The notes under the pieces are model-generated. The model saw only the letters and a program-made list of their open reading frames with translations, ran no database searches and was not told the origin of the DNA. Positions 44,060-52,315 of a stretch of DNA of 64,000 nt are shown here, piece after piece (positions within the stretch are counted from its first letter, which is position 1; each line of letters opens with the position of its first letter). Source of the stretch: Elusimicrobiota bacterium (lineage in GTDB: Bacteria > Elusimicrobiota > Elusimicrobia > FEN-1173); assembly GCA_016721625.1 (NCBI GenBank), contig JADKHR010000001.1, forward strand, positions 186,001 to 250,000, written 5' to 3'. Position numbers and translations under genes: made by a program.

Positions 44060-44383
44060 ATGGCTGCCATTGACCCCGATTTCCAGAAAAATCAAAAAGT
44101 GGTTAAGAAAGATGAAAAGTTCGGTTATCAAATTTGGAGCCCCTTTGAGCCGCCCGCCAAACTCGGGATCCATGGCACCTGGGTGGCGGTGGACTTCGAC
44201 CTCTGCATCGCCGACGGCGCGTGCTTGGACGCCTGCCCGGAGAACGTTTTCGCCTGGGTGGACACGCCGGGCCATCCCGCCTCCGCCAAGAAAGCCGCGC
44301 CCGCCAAAGAGGACGCTTGCATTTTCTGCATGGCCTGCGAGAGCGTTTGCCCCGTGGTGGCCATCAAGATCACCCCGAAATAG
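44060..44383 (+). CDS. Archaeal (Sulfolobus)-type dicluster ferredoxin
   Basis: 107 residues. LGIHGT, VDFDLCIADGACLDACPENVF, DTPGHPASAKKA and CIFCMACESVCPVVAI follow the Sulfolobales/Thermoplasma ferredoxin pattern almost position by position, including the long loop between the two clusters. In the Sulfolobus protein an isolated zinc uses His residues near the N-terminus; here the HEGH segment is KDEKFG, so the zinc site is probably lost. It could feed electrons from 2-oxoacid oxidoreductases to the NuoEFG-less complex I. A terminator follows directly. Confidence 0.88.
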   Translation: MAAIDPDFQKNQKVVKKDEKFGYQIWSPFEPPAKLGIHGTWVAVDFDLCIADGACLDACPENVFAWVDTPGHPASAKKAAPAKEDACIFCMACESVCPVVAIKITPK

Positions 44384-44409
44384 TTTCATTGCCCGACCAC
44401 TGTTATTTC

Positions 44410-44446
44410 AAGAAACCCCGGGCGTTCGCCCCGGGGTTTCTTTTTT
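44410..44446 (+). terminator. Rho-independent terminator after the ferredoxin gene
   Basis: Stem AAGAAACCCCGGG / CCCGGGGTTTCTT with a 7-nt loop, followed by TTTTTT. It separates the ferredoxin transcript from the glycosidase gene 10 nt later. Confidence 0.85.
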
Positions 44447-44456
44447 GGAGGGTTCT

Positions 44457-46841
44457 ATGACCCAGCTTCCAGGAAAACTTTTTTCGGCGGGTGTTCTCGT
44501 TTTAGCCATGGGAATTTTCCCCGGTTCTCTGCGGGCGGGGTCCGCCCAGGTCTCGCTGGATTTCGATCATCTCTCCCCGTCCGGGGGAACGTTTTTCGGC
44601 TCCAATATGGATATTTACGACAACCGCCATCCGGAAAAACACCTGGATGGGGAACGGCTCCTGGACCGATCCTTTGAATGGTCGCAAAACCAAGTTTGGG
44701 TCTCCACGTGGATCGGCGGTGCGGCGGGGAGTATGAGCCGAGTCACGTCGGAGGCCTACGGGGGAAAGGCGTCCCTTCGGGCGGCGGTGTCCACTCTTCC
44801 ACCGGGGTCCGTGGCCGCCCTGATCGTGGCGGGTGTCTGGGTGAACCCGGGTGAGACCTATCGTTTTTCCATGTGGACGAAAAGTTCAACTTTCGGGGGC
44901 GGCGTGAAGGTTTCCTTGTTGGATACGGTGAGTTTTTCGCCGTTGGCGGCTCCTGTGACGGTTTCCGGCACGGGTGCGGTTTGGACCCGCTCACAAGCTG
45001 ACTTTTCCGTGACGGGGTCCACCAGCAACGCGTTCCTCGTCCTTCAGTTCCTCTCGACCGGAACCGTCTGGGTGGACCAACTGAGTCTCGTCCCGGCGGG
45101 GGCCGGAATCCCGGGGGAACCCTTGGACGGGGCCCTGGATCGAGTCCATTTAAAATTCATGCGGTTTCCAGCGGGGAGCGAAGCCAACGCGTATGATTGG
45201 TCCAAGGCCATTGGCCCTCGGGATACGCGGGAAGCCACGGTCCCGGTCCAGGCTTACTACACCGCCAACGCCGGAGCCGGTTTCGACAAGCAACCCTACG
45301 CCAACGATGTCGGAGTCGACGAATTTCTCCAAATGTGCGAACGGAAGGGGTGGACGCCCCTTCTCACCGTAAACGTCGCTTCCGGGCCCGCCCATGCCGC
45401 CAACTGGGTGGAATACTGCAACGGCGACGGGGGGACCTTCTGGGGCTCCCGCCGCGCCGCCAACGGGCGTTCGGCGCCTTACCATGTGACCTATTGGGAA
45501 GTGGGCAACGAACTTTGGAACCAAGAGGCCCCGGAACCGGGGGCCCAGGCTCACGCGAATGGATACACCCAAGGGAACACGGACAATTACATCTCCGTTT
45601 TTCAGTCCTTCGCCGCCGCCATGAAGGCCAAGGACCCCTCGATCCTCGTGGGCGCGGTGGGGGGGGCGAAACCCTCCGATTCCATCGTGGCGGGGTTCGT
45701 GGACCCGGACTGGGACGCCGACCTTTTAACGGGGGCGGGCCCCCGCATGGATTTCATCGCCAGCCACTATTACGCGCCCGGCCCCGACGCCGGGAACCCT
45801 TCCTTTTCCGTCGTCGCCCAGGTCCTCGCGGCAGCTCCATTTTATTTTGAGTCGGAAATGGCCGCACTCTCGGCGGCGGCTCCGGCCTCGGTCCAGCGGA
45901 CGGTGACGGAATACGGGGTCTCCCCCGCCAGTACCGCCACCGCCGACGACACCGCGCTGGGCCAAACCTGGGCTGCTGGGCTCTATTGGGCCGGGATGCA
46001 GAACGCCTTTCTTCGGCAAAAGATCTCCTTCGCTACCCAGCACGATCTTCTGAACGAATCGGGGTCTCTCTTGATGAACACGAGCGACGCCGCGGGCCGG
46101 CACATCGTGGTGGAGCGCGTGCCCTCTTTGGTGTTGGGCCTGTATGCCGAAAATAGGAAAAGCGCTCTCCTCAACCCGACGACCTCCGTGGCCACCTTCT
46201 CTTCCCCCGCGATCGGGTGGATGTCCGCTCAAACGAACGTGCCTCTGCTGGACGTGGCGGCGAGCGCGGACCCAGCGACGGGGGACGTCTCCGTGTTCGT
46301 CGTGAACCGGAGCCCGACCGAAGATATTTCCACGGCGATCCGGTTCGATCATTTTCCGGGATGGGTCCGATGTTTGGGGGGAGACGTTCTTTCCGGTCCG
46401 TCCCTGGACGCGAAGAACACGCCGGCCGATCCCCTCGCCATCGTTCGGCGTCCGGTTCCCGTTTCGGACGTCTCCGCGACGTCAACGGCGGCGGATTCCT
46501 TCCGGTCCTTTCAGTCCCTCTTCGGGAAAGCGTCGGTCAGCATCCTTCGATTTTCCTACGCCGATCCGAAAGTGTCGGGGGACGCCCCCGTGGCGTTTCC
46601 CGTTCCGTTCGACCCGGCGAAAGGATCCCCCTTGAGCGTCGCCCCGGTGGCGGAGGGTGCGGAACCCCAACTGTTTTCCATGGATGGACGCCTGGTCCGG
46701 AAGCTTCCGGCGGCCGTGGGCGGCCGAAGCCTGTGGGACGGCACGAACGCGGAGGGGCGACTCGTGGCCAGCGGGGTGTATCTGCTCCGGATCGAATCCG
46801 CCGGAAAACACTGGACCAAGAAGATCATCGTTCAGAGATAA
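44457..46841 (+). CDS. Secreted GH51-like alpha-L-arabinofuranosidase with C-terminal FlgD/sorting-like domain
   Basis: 794 residues. A signal peptide (hydrophobic core about 9-24) precedes a beta-sandwich region (about 90-210), then a GH51-type barrel: acid/base Glu352 in WEVGNELW and probable nucleophile Glu485 in RTVTEYGVSP. The last 80 residues (PVAFPVPFDP, then LVASGVYLLRIE and KKIIVQR) are a FlgD-Ig or type-9-secretion-like tail. It should release arabinose from plant polysaccharides outside the cell. ATG 44457 has GGAGGG upstream; the frame opens earlier, through the ferredoxin gene, without meaning. Confidence 0.8.
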   Translation: MTQLPGKLFSAGVLVLAMGIFPGSLRAGSAQVSLDFDHLSPSGGTFFGSNMDIYDNRHPEKHLDGERLLDRSFEWSQNQVWVSTWIGGAAGSMSRVTSEAYGGKASLRAAVSTLPPGSVAALIVAGVWVNPGETYRFSMWTKSSTFGGGVKVSLLDTVSFSPLAAPVTVSGTGAVWTRSQADFSVTGSTSNAFLVLQFLSTGTVWVDQLSLVPAGAGIPGEPLDGALDRVHLKFMRFPAGSEANAYDWSKAIGPRDTREATVPVQAYYTANAGAGFDKQPYANDVGVDEFLQMCERKGWTPLLTVNVASGPAHAANWVEYCNGDGGTFWGSRRAANGRSAPYHVTYWEVGNELWNQEAPEPGAQAHANGYTQGNTDNYISVFQSFAAAMKAKDPSILVGAVGGAKPSDSIVAGFVDPDWDADLLTGAGPRMDFIASHYYAPGPDAGNPSFSVVAQVLAAAPFYFESEMAALSAAAPASVQRTVTEYGVSPASTATADDTALGQTWAAGLYWAGMQNAFLRQKISFATQHDLLNESGSLLMNTSDAAGRHIVVERVPSLVLGLYAENRKSALLNPTTSVATFSSPAIGWMSAQTNVPLLDVAASADPATGDVSVFVVNRSPTEDISTAIRFDHFPGWVRCLGGDVLSGPSLDAKNTPADPLAIVRRPVPVSDVSATSTAADSFRSFQSLFGKASVSILRFSYADPKVSGDAPVAFPVPFDPAKGSPLSVAPVAEGAEPQLFSMDGRLVRKLPAAVGGRSLWDGTNAEGRLVASGVYLLRIESAGKHWTKKIIVQR

Positions 46842-46844
46842 CGA

Positions 46845-48041
46845 ATGGCTAAGAGTTTGATTAAACTTTCTTTTACCGCACGATACCCATCTCCCTTTCT
46901 AAACCAACTGGTGGCTGTCTGGCTTTCTATTTTCCTTCTAACCTCTGGGTGTGTCACGCCAAAGGTTGGCCAATTGGGACTGACACCGCGAAAGCTAGAA
47001 AGCCATATGGCGGCTGTTGCGCCGGATGGGAGCATTGCCATCCAAGCAACCCTCGTCGGACGGAAAGGTCGATTCAACCGATATGTTTTTAAAGACGGGA
47101 AATCTTTGCGGGACATGCCTCGTATCAGCTATTACCCGCAGGAGCTTGTCTCCATGAATTCAACCATCGGCGAGGGATGGAAAATGATCCCGCGTCATTT
47201 TTGGAATCGGGACGCTTCCCCCGATGAACTTCCGCCCCAATTTTCCAACGCCGCTTTCATCTATCCTATGGATCGGGCCCTTCCATACAAGACGGATCAA
47301 GGAGTAAAGCTTTTACAATTCAGTGAGTTCACGGGGATCCCAGACGAACGGGCTCCCTGGGCTTATTTTGCACAGGTTTTATTGATCCCAGCGGCGGCGG
47401 TTGACATCGTCATCGGTGGGGTTGTTCTTGTTGGTGGAGTTGTTCTTGTTGCGTTCCTCATCCCGGCCGCACTGATCTCCGGAATTGGACCCAACGGTCT
47501 GAGGCGCACGAATACGGACAAATGGGAAGTTCGAACCGTTCATTCCCACCCCTTCATTGGGGGGAAACCAAGTCCAAGTCTGACGTTTGAGATTGAAGTG
47601 CCGAAGAAGACGATACGGGTTCTGGGAAGCGATACTCTTATGGCACTGCACCCGATTCGCATGGGGGGCTTGACCGAAACCCAGTATCTTATTCAGATTT
47701 TCTGCGACGCGCATTCATATCCGGATTGGAAACGGATTTCCGAAAATGGGGTTCAAGGATCAACGACGCCCGCCCAGGGGTTATTCGGCGGGGCAAGCCA
47801 ACCGGATTTTTCGCAATGGAAAAGGGATTATTATCCGGATCTTGACCGATTGGATTTGCCCAAGGAAACTTTGTATCGGAAGGATTTCATTCAAGGGGAT
47901 GTGATCGTAACCTGGGAGGCAACGTATAACAAGAGATTCCTTAAGGGTCCGGAAACGGAAAAGAACCCATTAGCAGAACAGGACGAAAAGACAATTCGCC
48001 GTATCATGAACTCAATCGCCCTCATCGAGGACAAAAAGTGA
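46845..48041 (+). CDS. Predicted lipoprotein of unknown function
   Basis: 398 residues. A long basic N-terminus leads to a hydrophobic segment and the lipobox LTSGC (Cys36). A strongly hydrophobic Gly/Val stretch at about 178-215 could be a membrane hairpin. The remainder is soluble with no recognised domain. Base composition is visibly lower in GC than its neighbours, suggesting recent acquisition or a different evolutionary history. It starts 3 nt after the glycosidase stop. Confidence 0.7.
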   Translation: MAKSLIKLSFTARYPSPFLNQLVAVWLSIFLLTSGCVTPKVGQLGLTPRKLESHMAAVAPDGSIAIQATLVGRKGRFNRYVFKDGKSLRDMPRISYYPQELVSMNSTIGEGWKMIPRHFWNRDASPDELPPQFSNAAFIYPMDRALPYKTDQGVKLLQFSEFTGIPDERAPWAYFAQVLLIPAAAVDIVIGGVVLVGGVVLVAFLIPAALISGIGPNGLRRTNTDKWEVRTVHSHPFIGGKPSPSLTFEIEVPKKTIRVLGSDTLMALHPIRMGGLTETQYLIQIFCDAHSYPDWKRISENGVQGSTTPAQGLFGGASQPDFSQWKRDYYPDLDRLDLPKETLYRKDFIQGDVIVTWEATYNKRFLKGPETEKNPLAEQDEKTIRRIMNSIALIEDKK

Positions 48042-48146
48042 AAATTCAAAGACCAAGGCTGGCGGCAGTTCCTCGGTTAAGGGAAGAGGCCTTGTCCCCG
48101 AATGAAATAAAGAGGGTTGGTTCGGCTCGGGGGCTCCTCCCGCCGC

Positions 48147-48175
48147 TTGCGGAGGGACGGGCAATGCGCTAAAAT
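48147..48175 (+). promoter_or_regulatory. Promoter upstream of the rpsB leader
   Basis: TTGCGG at 48147-48152, 17-nt spacer, TAAAAT at 48170-48175; predicted start about 48182. The segment 48042-48146 before it shows only a short GC-rich stretch. Confidence 0.5.
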
Positions 48176-48181
48176 AAACCT

Positions 48182-48401
48182 GTTGCAAGGAAGGGGTTTG
48201 GCGAGGAGGATTCTCGCCGGGCCCTATCTCACACACCTTTGGATGGCCGTTGGGGTTCCCCTCTGGGGCCGACGGCGAGTGAAGAGGGTGGAGGCCGCTC
48301 GCCACGAGCGGAGAAAAACCGCGCGTCGTCCGGAACCCCTTGGTTCCGAGACCATCGTTGGCGTCCGCGTGAGAGCGGTCCTTTGCGGGACCGCTCTTTT
48401 T
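48182..48401 (+). ncRNA. Structured rpsB leader or small RNA, family unknown
   Basis: About 220 nt between promoter and terminator with no ORF of its own. Local hairpins: GGCGAG-GAGGATT-CTCGCC, CCCC-TCT-GGGG inside CGTTGG/CCGACG, CGCTC-GCCAC-GAGCG and GGAACC-CCTT-GGTTCC. AAGGGGTT near the 5' end can pair with AACCCCTT near the 3' end, giving an alternative fold. This could be an autoregulatory S2 leader or a free RNA of 6S size. Confidence 0.45.
48372..48401 (+). terminator. Rho-independent terminator/attenuator before rpsB
   Basis: AGAGCGGTCC, loop, GGACCGCTCT followed by TTTT. It ends 34 nt before rpsB, so rpsB expression needs read-through (attenuation) or a second promoter that I do not see. 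Confidence 0.8.
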
Positions 48402-48435
48402 CGTGGAGGCGAGGACGCGACATTCAGGAGGCATC

Positions 48436-49233
48436 ATGGCCACCGTATCGATGAAAGCCCTGTTGGAAGCCGGGGTCCATTTTGGACACCAAACCCGGCG
48501 TTGGAACCCGAAAATGGCGAAATATATTTTCGGAAGCCGCAACAATATTCACATCATCGACCTTCAAAAAACCGTCAAAGAGCTTAAAAAGGCTCTCGTC
48601 TATGTCCGGGACATGGCGGCGCAGGGAAAAACATTCCTTTTTGTGGGAACGAAGAAACAGGCCCGCGAAGCCATCGCGCAGGAGGCGGCGCGCTGCGATA
48701 TGCCGTTCGTGCGGGACCGTTGGTTGGGCGGCACGTTGACGAACTTTGAGACCGTCCGCCGGTCGGCGAAACGGCTACAAGAACAGGAGCGCATGAAACA
48801 GAGCGGCGTTTTCACGTCCTTGTCGAAAAAAGAGGGGCTACGACGCGAGAAAGAAATCAAACGGTTGGGGAAATCCCTGGACGGCATCAAAAACATGTCC
48901 CGGCTTCCGGATGTCCTTTTCGTCGTGGACCCCGTTCAAGAGATCACGGCGGTCACCGAATCCCGGCGGATGGAAATCCCGGTGGTGTCCATTTGCGACA
49001 CCAACTGCGATCCGGACTTGATCGACTATCCCATGCCCGGCAACGACGACGCCATTCGCTCGGTTCGGCTATTCTGCAAATTGGTGGCCGACACCATCCT
49101 GGAAGGGCGGGAATCCTCCAAACCCAAGGACCCGCTGGTGTCGGAAGACGTGGTGTTGGAACAAGAAATTCTTTTGACGGACGGCGTGGAATCCGGTTCC
49201 TTGGCGGCCGGAACCACCCCGGCCGGGAACTAG
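48436..49233 (+). CDS. rpsB: 30S ribosomal protein S2
   Basis: 265 residues. MKALLEAGVHFGHQTRRWNPKM, FLFVGTKKQA and DRWLGGTLTNF are S2 signatures; the C-terminus is slightly extended. ATG 48436 follows AGGAGG. First gene of the rpsB-tsf-pyrH-frr block. Confidence 0.97.
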   Translation: MATVSMKALLEAGVHFGHQTRRWNPKMAKYIFGSRNNIHIIDLQKTVKELKKALVYVRDMAAQGKTFLFVGTKKQAREAIAQEAARCDMPFVRDRWLGGTLTNFETVRRSAKRLQEQERMKQSGVFTSLSKKEGLRREKEIKRLGKSLDGIKNMSRLPDVLFVVDPVQEITAVTESRRMEIPVVSICDTNCDPDLIDYPMPGNDDAIRSVRLFCKLVADTILEGRESSKPKDPLVSEDVVLEQEILLTDGVESGSLAAGTTPAGN

Positions 49234-49248
49234 GCGGAGGATCGGACC

Positions 49249-50139
49249 ATGGCGGAGATCACAAGCGAAGCGGTGGCCAAGCTCCGGGGAAAAACCGGGG
49301 CGGGGTTGATGGATTGTAAGCGCGCGTTGACCCAAACGGGCGGCGATTTTGAAAAGGCGATCTTGGTCGTTCGGGAGCAAGGGTCGGCCTCGGCGGCCAA
49401 GCGCTCCGGGCGCGTGACGGGGGACGGGCTCGTGACGTCCTACGTTGACCCGGCGGGAAAATCCGCGGTGTTGATGGAGCTGAATTGCGAGACGGACTTC
49501 GTGGCCCGCACCGAGGACTTTCAGAATTTCCTGACGGAGTTGGCCCAAGAAGCCGGCCGGGCGAATCCGGCCTGGAAGACGCCGGCGGACGCCCCGCAGG
49601 ACCGTTTGCGGGACGTGGCGGCGAAGGTCAAAGAAAACATTCAATTGCGGAACGGCCGTTTCACCCGGTTCGACCGGGTGGCCCCCGGGATTTTCGCCGT
49701 CTACATCCATCCGTCGGCCCCCTATGGGAAAGTGGGCGTACTCCTGGAGCTCGGCGTGGCGGGGGACGGCGCGGCGGCGCTTGAAAAAGAGGAAGCCAAG
49801 GCCCTGGCTCGGGACCTGGCCATGCAGATCGCGGCCGCGAGCCCGCGGTTCGTCCGGAAGGAGGATGTTTCGGCGGACGTGGTGGAGCAGGAAGGGGCGA
49901 TCGCCAAGGAACAAGCTCGGCGCGAGGGCAAACCCGAAAAAATATGGGATAAGATCGTGCAAGGGAAGATCCAACAATACTACGGTCAGTTCTGTTTGAT
50001 GGAACAACCTTTTGTAAAGCCGGTGGAGGGTCAAAAACCTCCCACGGTGGGGCAGGTGGTGGAGCAGGTGTCGAAGAAAGTGGGCGCCACCCTGATCCCT
50101 CGCCGGTTCGTCCGCTTGAAAGTGGGCGAGGAAGATTAA
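49249..50139 (+). CDS. tsf: Elongation factor Ts
   Basis: 296 residues. The N-terminal UBA-like domain has VAKLRGKTGAGLMDCKRAL, followed by VLMELNCETDFVARTEDF, which contacts EF-Tu. It exchanges GDP for GTP on EF-Tu. 15 nt after rpsB; its stop abuts the pyrH start. Confidence 0.97.
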   Translation: MAEITSEAVAKLRGKTGAGLMDCKRALTQTGGDFEKAILVVREQGSASAAKRSGRVTGDGLVTSYVDPAGKSAVLMELNCETDFVARTEDFQNFLTELAQEAGRANPAWKTPADAPQDRLRDVAAKVKENIQLRNGRFTRFDRVAPGIFAVYIHPSAPYGKVGVLLELGVAGDGAAALEKEEAKALARDLAMQIAAASPRFVRKEDVSADVVEQEGAIAKEQARREGKPEKIWDKIVQGKIQQYYGQFCLMEQPFVKPVEGQKPPTVGQVVEQVSKKVGATLIPRRFVRLKVGEED

Positions 50140-50140
50140 A

Positions 50141-50854
50141 CTGAAACCCGTCCGCCGCGTCGTCCTGAAACTTTCGGGCGAGGCTCTATTGGGCCGCTCG
50201 GGAGGAGGGGGGATCGACGTGGACGCGTTGTTCCGGATCGCCCAGGAACTGAACTCGGCGCGGAAAGCCCACCACCAAATCGCGGTGGTGGTGGGGGGCG
50301 GAAACATTTGGCGGGGCGGGCGCGGGCAGGGAAAAGAGTTGGACCGGGTGATTTCCGACCAGATGGGCATGTTAGCGACCCTGGTGAATGCCCTGGCCCT
50401 CCAGGACGCCTTGGAACAGACGGGGGTGCCGACGCGCGTCCTGTCGGCCATGGAAGTGGCGAAGGTGGCCGAACCTTACATTCGGCGGCGTGCCATTCGG
50501 CACCTTGAAAAAGGACGGATCGTTATTTTCGCCGCCGGGACGGGGAACCCCTTCTTCTCGACGGACACCGCCGCGGCGCTCCGGGCCTCGGAAATCGAGG
50601 CGGGCGCCGTTCTGAAAGCCACGCAAGTGGACGGCGTTTATGACGCCGATCCCCATAAGAATCCGCGCGCCAAAAAATACAAGAACTTGACTCTGCTCCA
50701 GGCCCTGCGGGACCGGTTGGGCGTCATGGACGCCACGGCGCTTTCGCTTTGTTTGGAAAACAAAATCCCTGTCCGCGTCTTCAACTTAAAGGAACCCGGG
50801 AACATTCGCCGGGCCATTTCGGGCGAAAACGTGGGAACCCTCGTGACCCCGTAA
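50141..50854 (+). CDS. pyrH: Uridylate kinase, apparent CTG start
   Basis: About 237 residues. VVLKLSGEALLG at the N-terminus, VVVGGGNIWRGG, TDTAAALRA and KATQVDGVYDADP are UMP kinase motifs. No ATG, GTG or TTG precedes VVLKLSGEA: the open frame begins only at 50120. CTG 50141 lies 6 nt after AGGAAG, so it is the best-placed start; ATT 50135 is the other option. A C-for-A base error (ATG AAA CCC) would also explain it. Confidence 0.9.
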   Translation: MKPVRRVVLKLSGEALLGRSGGGGIDVDALFRIAQELNSARKAHHQIAVVVGGGNIWRGGRGQGKELDRVISDQMGMLATLVNALALQDALEQTGVPTRVLSAMEVAKVAEPYIRRRAIRHLEKGRIVIFAAGTGNPFFSTDTAAALRASEIEAGAVLKATQVDGVYDADPHKNPRAKKYKNLTLLQALRDRLGVMDATALSLCLENKIPVRVFNLKEPGNIRRAISGENVGTLVTP

Positions 50855-50870
50855 ACGGAAAGGAAACGCC

Positions 50871-51446
50871 ATGTCCAACGTCCCCCCCGCCGTCCAGCCG
50901 ACCTTCAACGAAGCCGAAGGGAAAATGAAAAAATCCCTGGAAAAGCTCTTTCAGGAATTTTCGGCCCTCCGATCGGGCCACGCCACCGGAACTCTTTTGG
51001 ATCACATCAAGGTGGACTATTATGGGACCCACACGCCGCTCAAGCAGTTGGCCGCCGTGGGGTTGCCGGATGGGCGGACCATTGAAATCAAACCCTGGGA
51101 CGTGGGATCGCTTCAGGCCATTGAGAAAGCCATTCAAACCTCCGACCTGGGGCTCACGCCCAACAACGATGGAAAACTCATCCGCTTGGTGATCCCCATG
51201 CTGACGGAAGAGCGTCGGAAAGAAATGGTTCGGGCGGTCCGCAAGATCGCCGAAGATTTCCGTGTCGCCATCCGTAACGACCGGCGGGACGCCATGGAAA
51301 AGATCAAGAAAGCCGAAAAGGATAAAGTCTTGACCGAGGACCAACGCAAAACCGCCGAGGGAGCCCTTCAGGCCCTGACGGATCTTTACGTGAAGCGAGT
51401 GGACGACGGGCTCGCGGCCAAGGAAAAAGACATTCTGACCATTTAA
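50871..51446 (+). CDS. frr: Ribosome recycling factor
   Basis: 191 residues. FSALRSGHATGTLLDHIKVDYYG, LTEERRKEMVRAVRKIAED and RNDRRDAMEKIKK are RRF signatures. It splits post-termination ribosomes with EF-G. GGAAAGGAAA before ATG 50871. Confidence 0.97.
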   Translation: MSNVPPAVQPTFNEAEGKMKKSLEKLFQEFSALRSGHATGTLLDHIKVDYYGTHTPLKQLAAVGLPDGRTIEIKPWDVGSLQAIEKAIQTSDLGLTPNNDGKLIRLVIPMLTEERRKEMVRAVRKIAEDFRVAIRNDRRDAMEKIKKAEKDKVLTEDQRKTAEGALQALTDLYVKRVDDGLAAKEKDILTI

Positions 51447-51538
51447 GCCCGCGAGAAAAAGATTGAATCGAGGCGTTCGCCCTTCATTGGTTTTTCGAGA
51501 TTTCCGTTAAGGGTCGATTTTTAGGCTCTTACCCTTCC

Positions 51539-52312
51539 ATGCCTTCCCTTCTCCGCTCTCCAAAGTCCACAGCCCCCCGGGGGGGGGACGGACAATCCTT
51601 TGCTCCGGCCGTTCTTCCTGACGGCTTCGATCGGTCCCGCTTGCCGCGCCACGTGGCGGTGATCATGGACGGCAACGGGCGGTGGGCAAAAGAACGCGGT
51701 CTGCCTCGGCTCATGGGGCATCGGGCGGGGGCCGAGAGCGTGCGGGAAATCGTTCGTGTCTCGGGAGAATGGGGAATCGAAGCGCTCACCCTCTTCGCCT
51801 TTTCAACGGAAAATTGGTCCCGTTCGCCGCAAGAAGTGCGGGGGTTGATGAGTCTCCTGGTTCACACCCTGCGCAGGGAGGTCCGGGAGCTGGACCGGAA
51901 CGGTGTCCAACTCCGGGCCATTGGGCGAATCGAAGGGCTTCCCGCGTCGGTTCAAAAGGAGCTTCGGCGAACCATCGACGCGTTGTCCGGAAACCGGGGC
52001 GTCCTCTTGACGCTGGCCTTGAATTACGGAGGACGACAGGAAATCGTCGACGCCGCGCGAGCCGCGTTGGCGGCGGGGGAGACGATCTCAGAAGAGTCCA
52101 TTTCCCGGCATCTTCAAACAGCGCCCCTCCTGGACCCGGACCTTCTCATCCGGACCTCCGGCGAATACCGGCTTTCGAACTTCCTCCTCTGGCAGTCCGC
52201 TTACACGGAACTTTACGTCACACCCGTCTATTGGCCGGATTTTCGGAAGAAACAGTTCAGCGACGCGATCGCGGACTACCAGCGGCGTGAGCGTCGTTTC
52301 GGGGCCGCCTGA
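51539..52312 (+). CDS. uppS: Undecaprenyl diphosphate synthase
   Basis: 257 residues. HVAVIMDGNGRWAKERG with the catalytic Asp, FAFSTENWSRS and DLLIRTSGEYRLSNFLLWQ are cis-prenyltransferase motifs. A variable N-terminal extension of about 38 residues precedes the core, so the true start may be internal; ATG 51539 lacks a Shine-Dalgarno. Supplies the lipid carrier for peptidoglycan. Confidence 0.94.
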   Translation: MPSLLRSPKSTAPRGGDGQSFAPAVLPDGFDRSRLPRHVAVIMDGNGRWAKERGLPRLMGHRAGAESVREIVRVSGEWGIEALTLFAFSTENWSRSPQEVRGLMSLLVHTLRREVRELDRNGVQLRAIGRIEGLPASVQKELRRTIDALSGNRGVLLTLALNYGGRQEIVDAARAALAAGETISEESISRHLQTAPLLDPDLLIRTSGEYRLSNFLLWQSAYTELYVTPVYWPDFRKKQFSDAIADYQRRERRFGAA

Positions 52313-52315
52313 CCC

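Noticed and set aside
48280..48350. T-box riboswitch, suggested by AGGGTGG and ACCGCG in the rpsB leader
   Set aside because: The two elements are separated by an extra hairpin of about 25 nt, whereas a T-box has them contiguous, and no specifier loop was found; rpsB is not a usual T-box target.
48182..48401. 6S, SRP, RNase P or tmRNA identity for the leader RNA
   Set aside because: No conserved signature of RNase P, SRP or tmRNA was found. 6S has no sequence signature I can verify by eye, so the family is left open.
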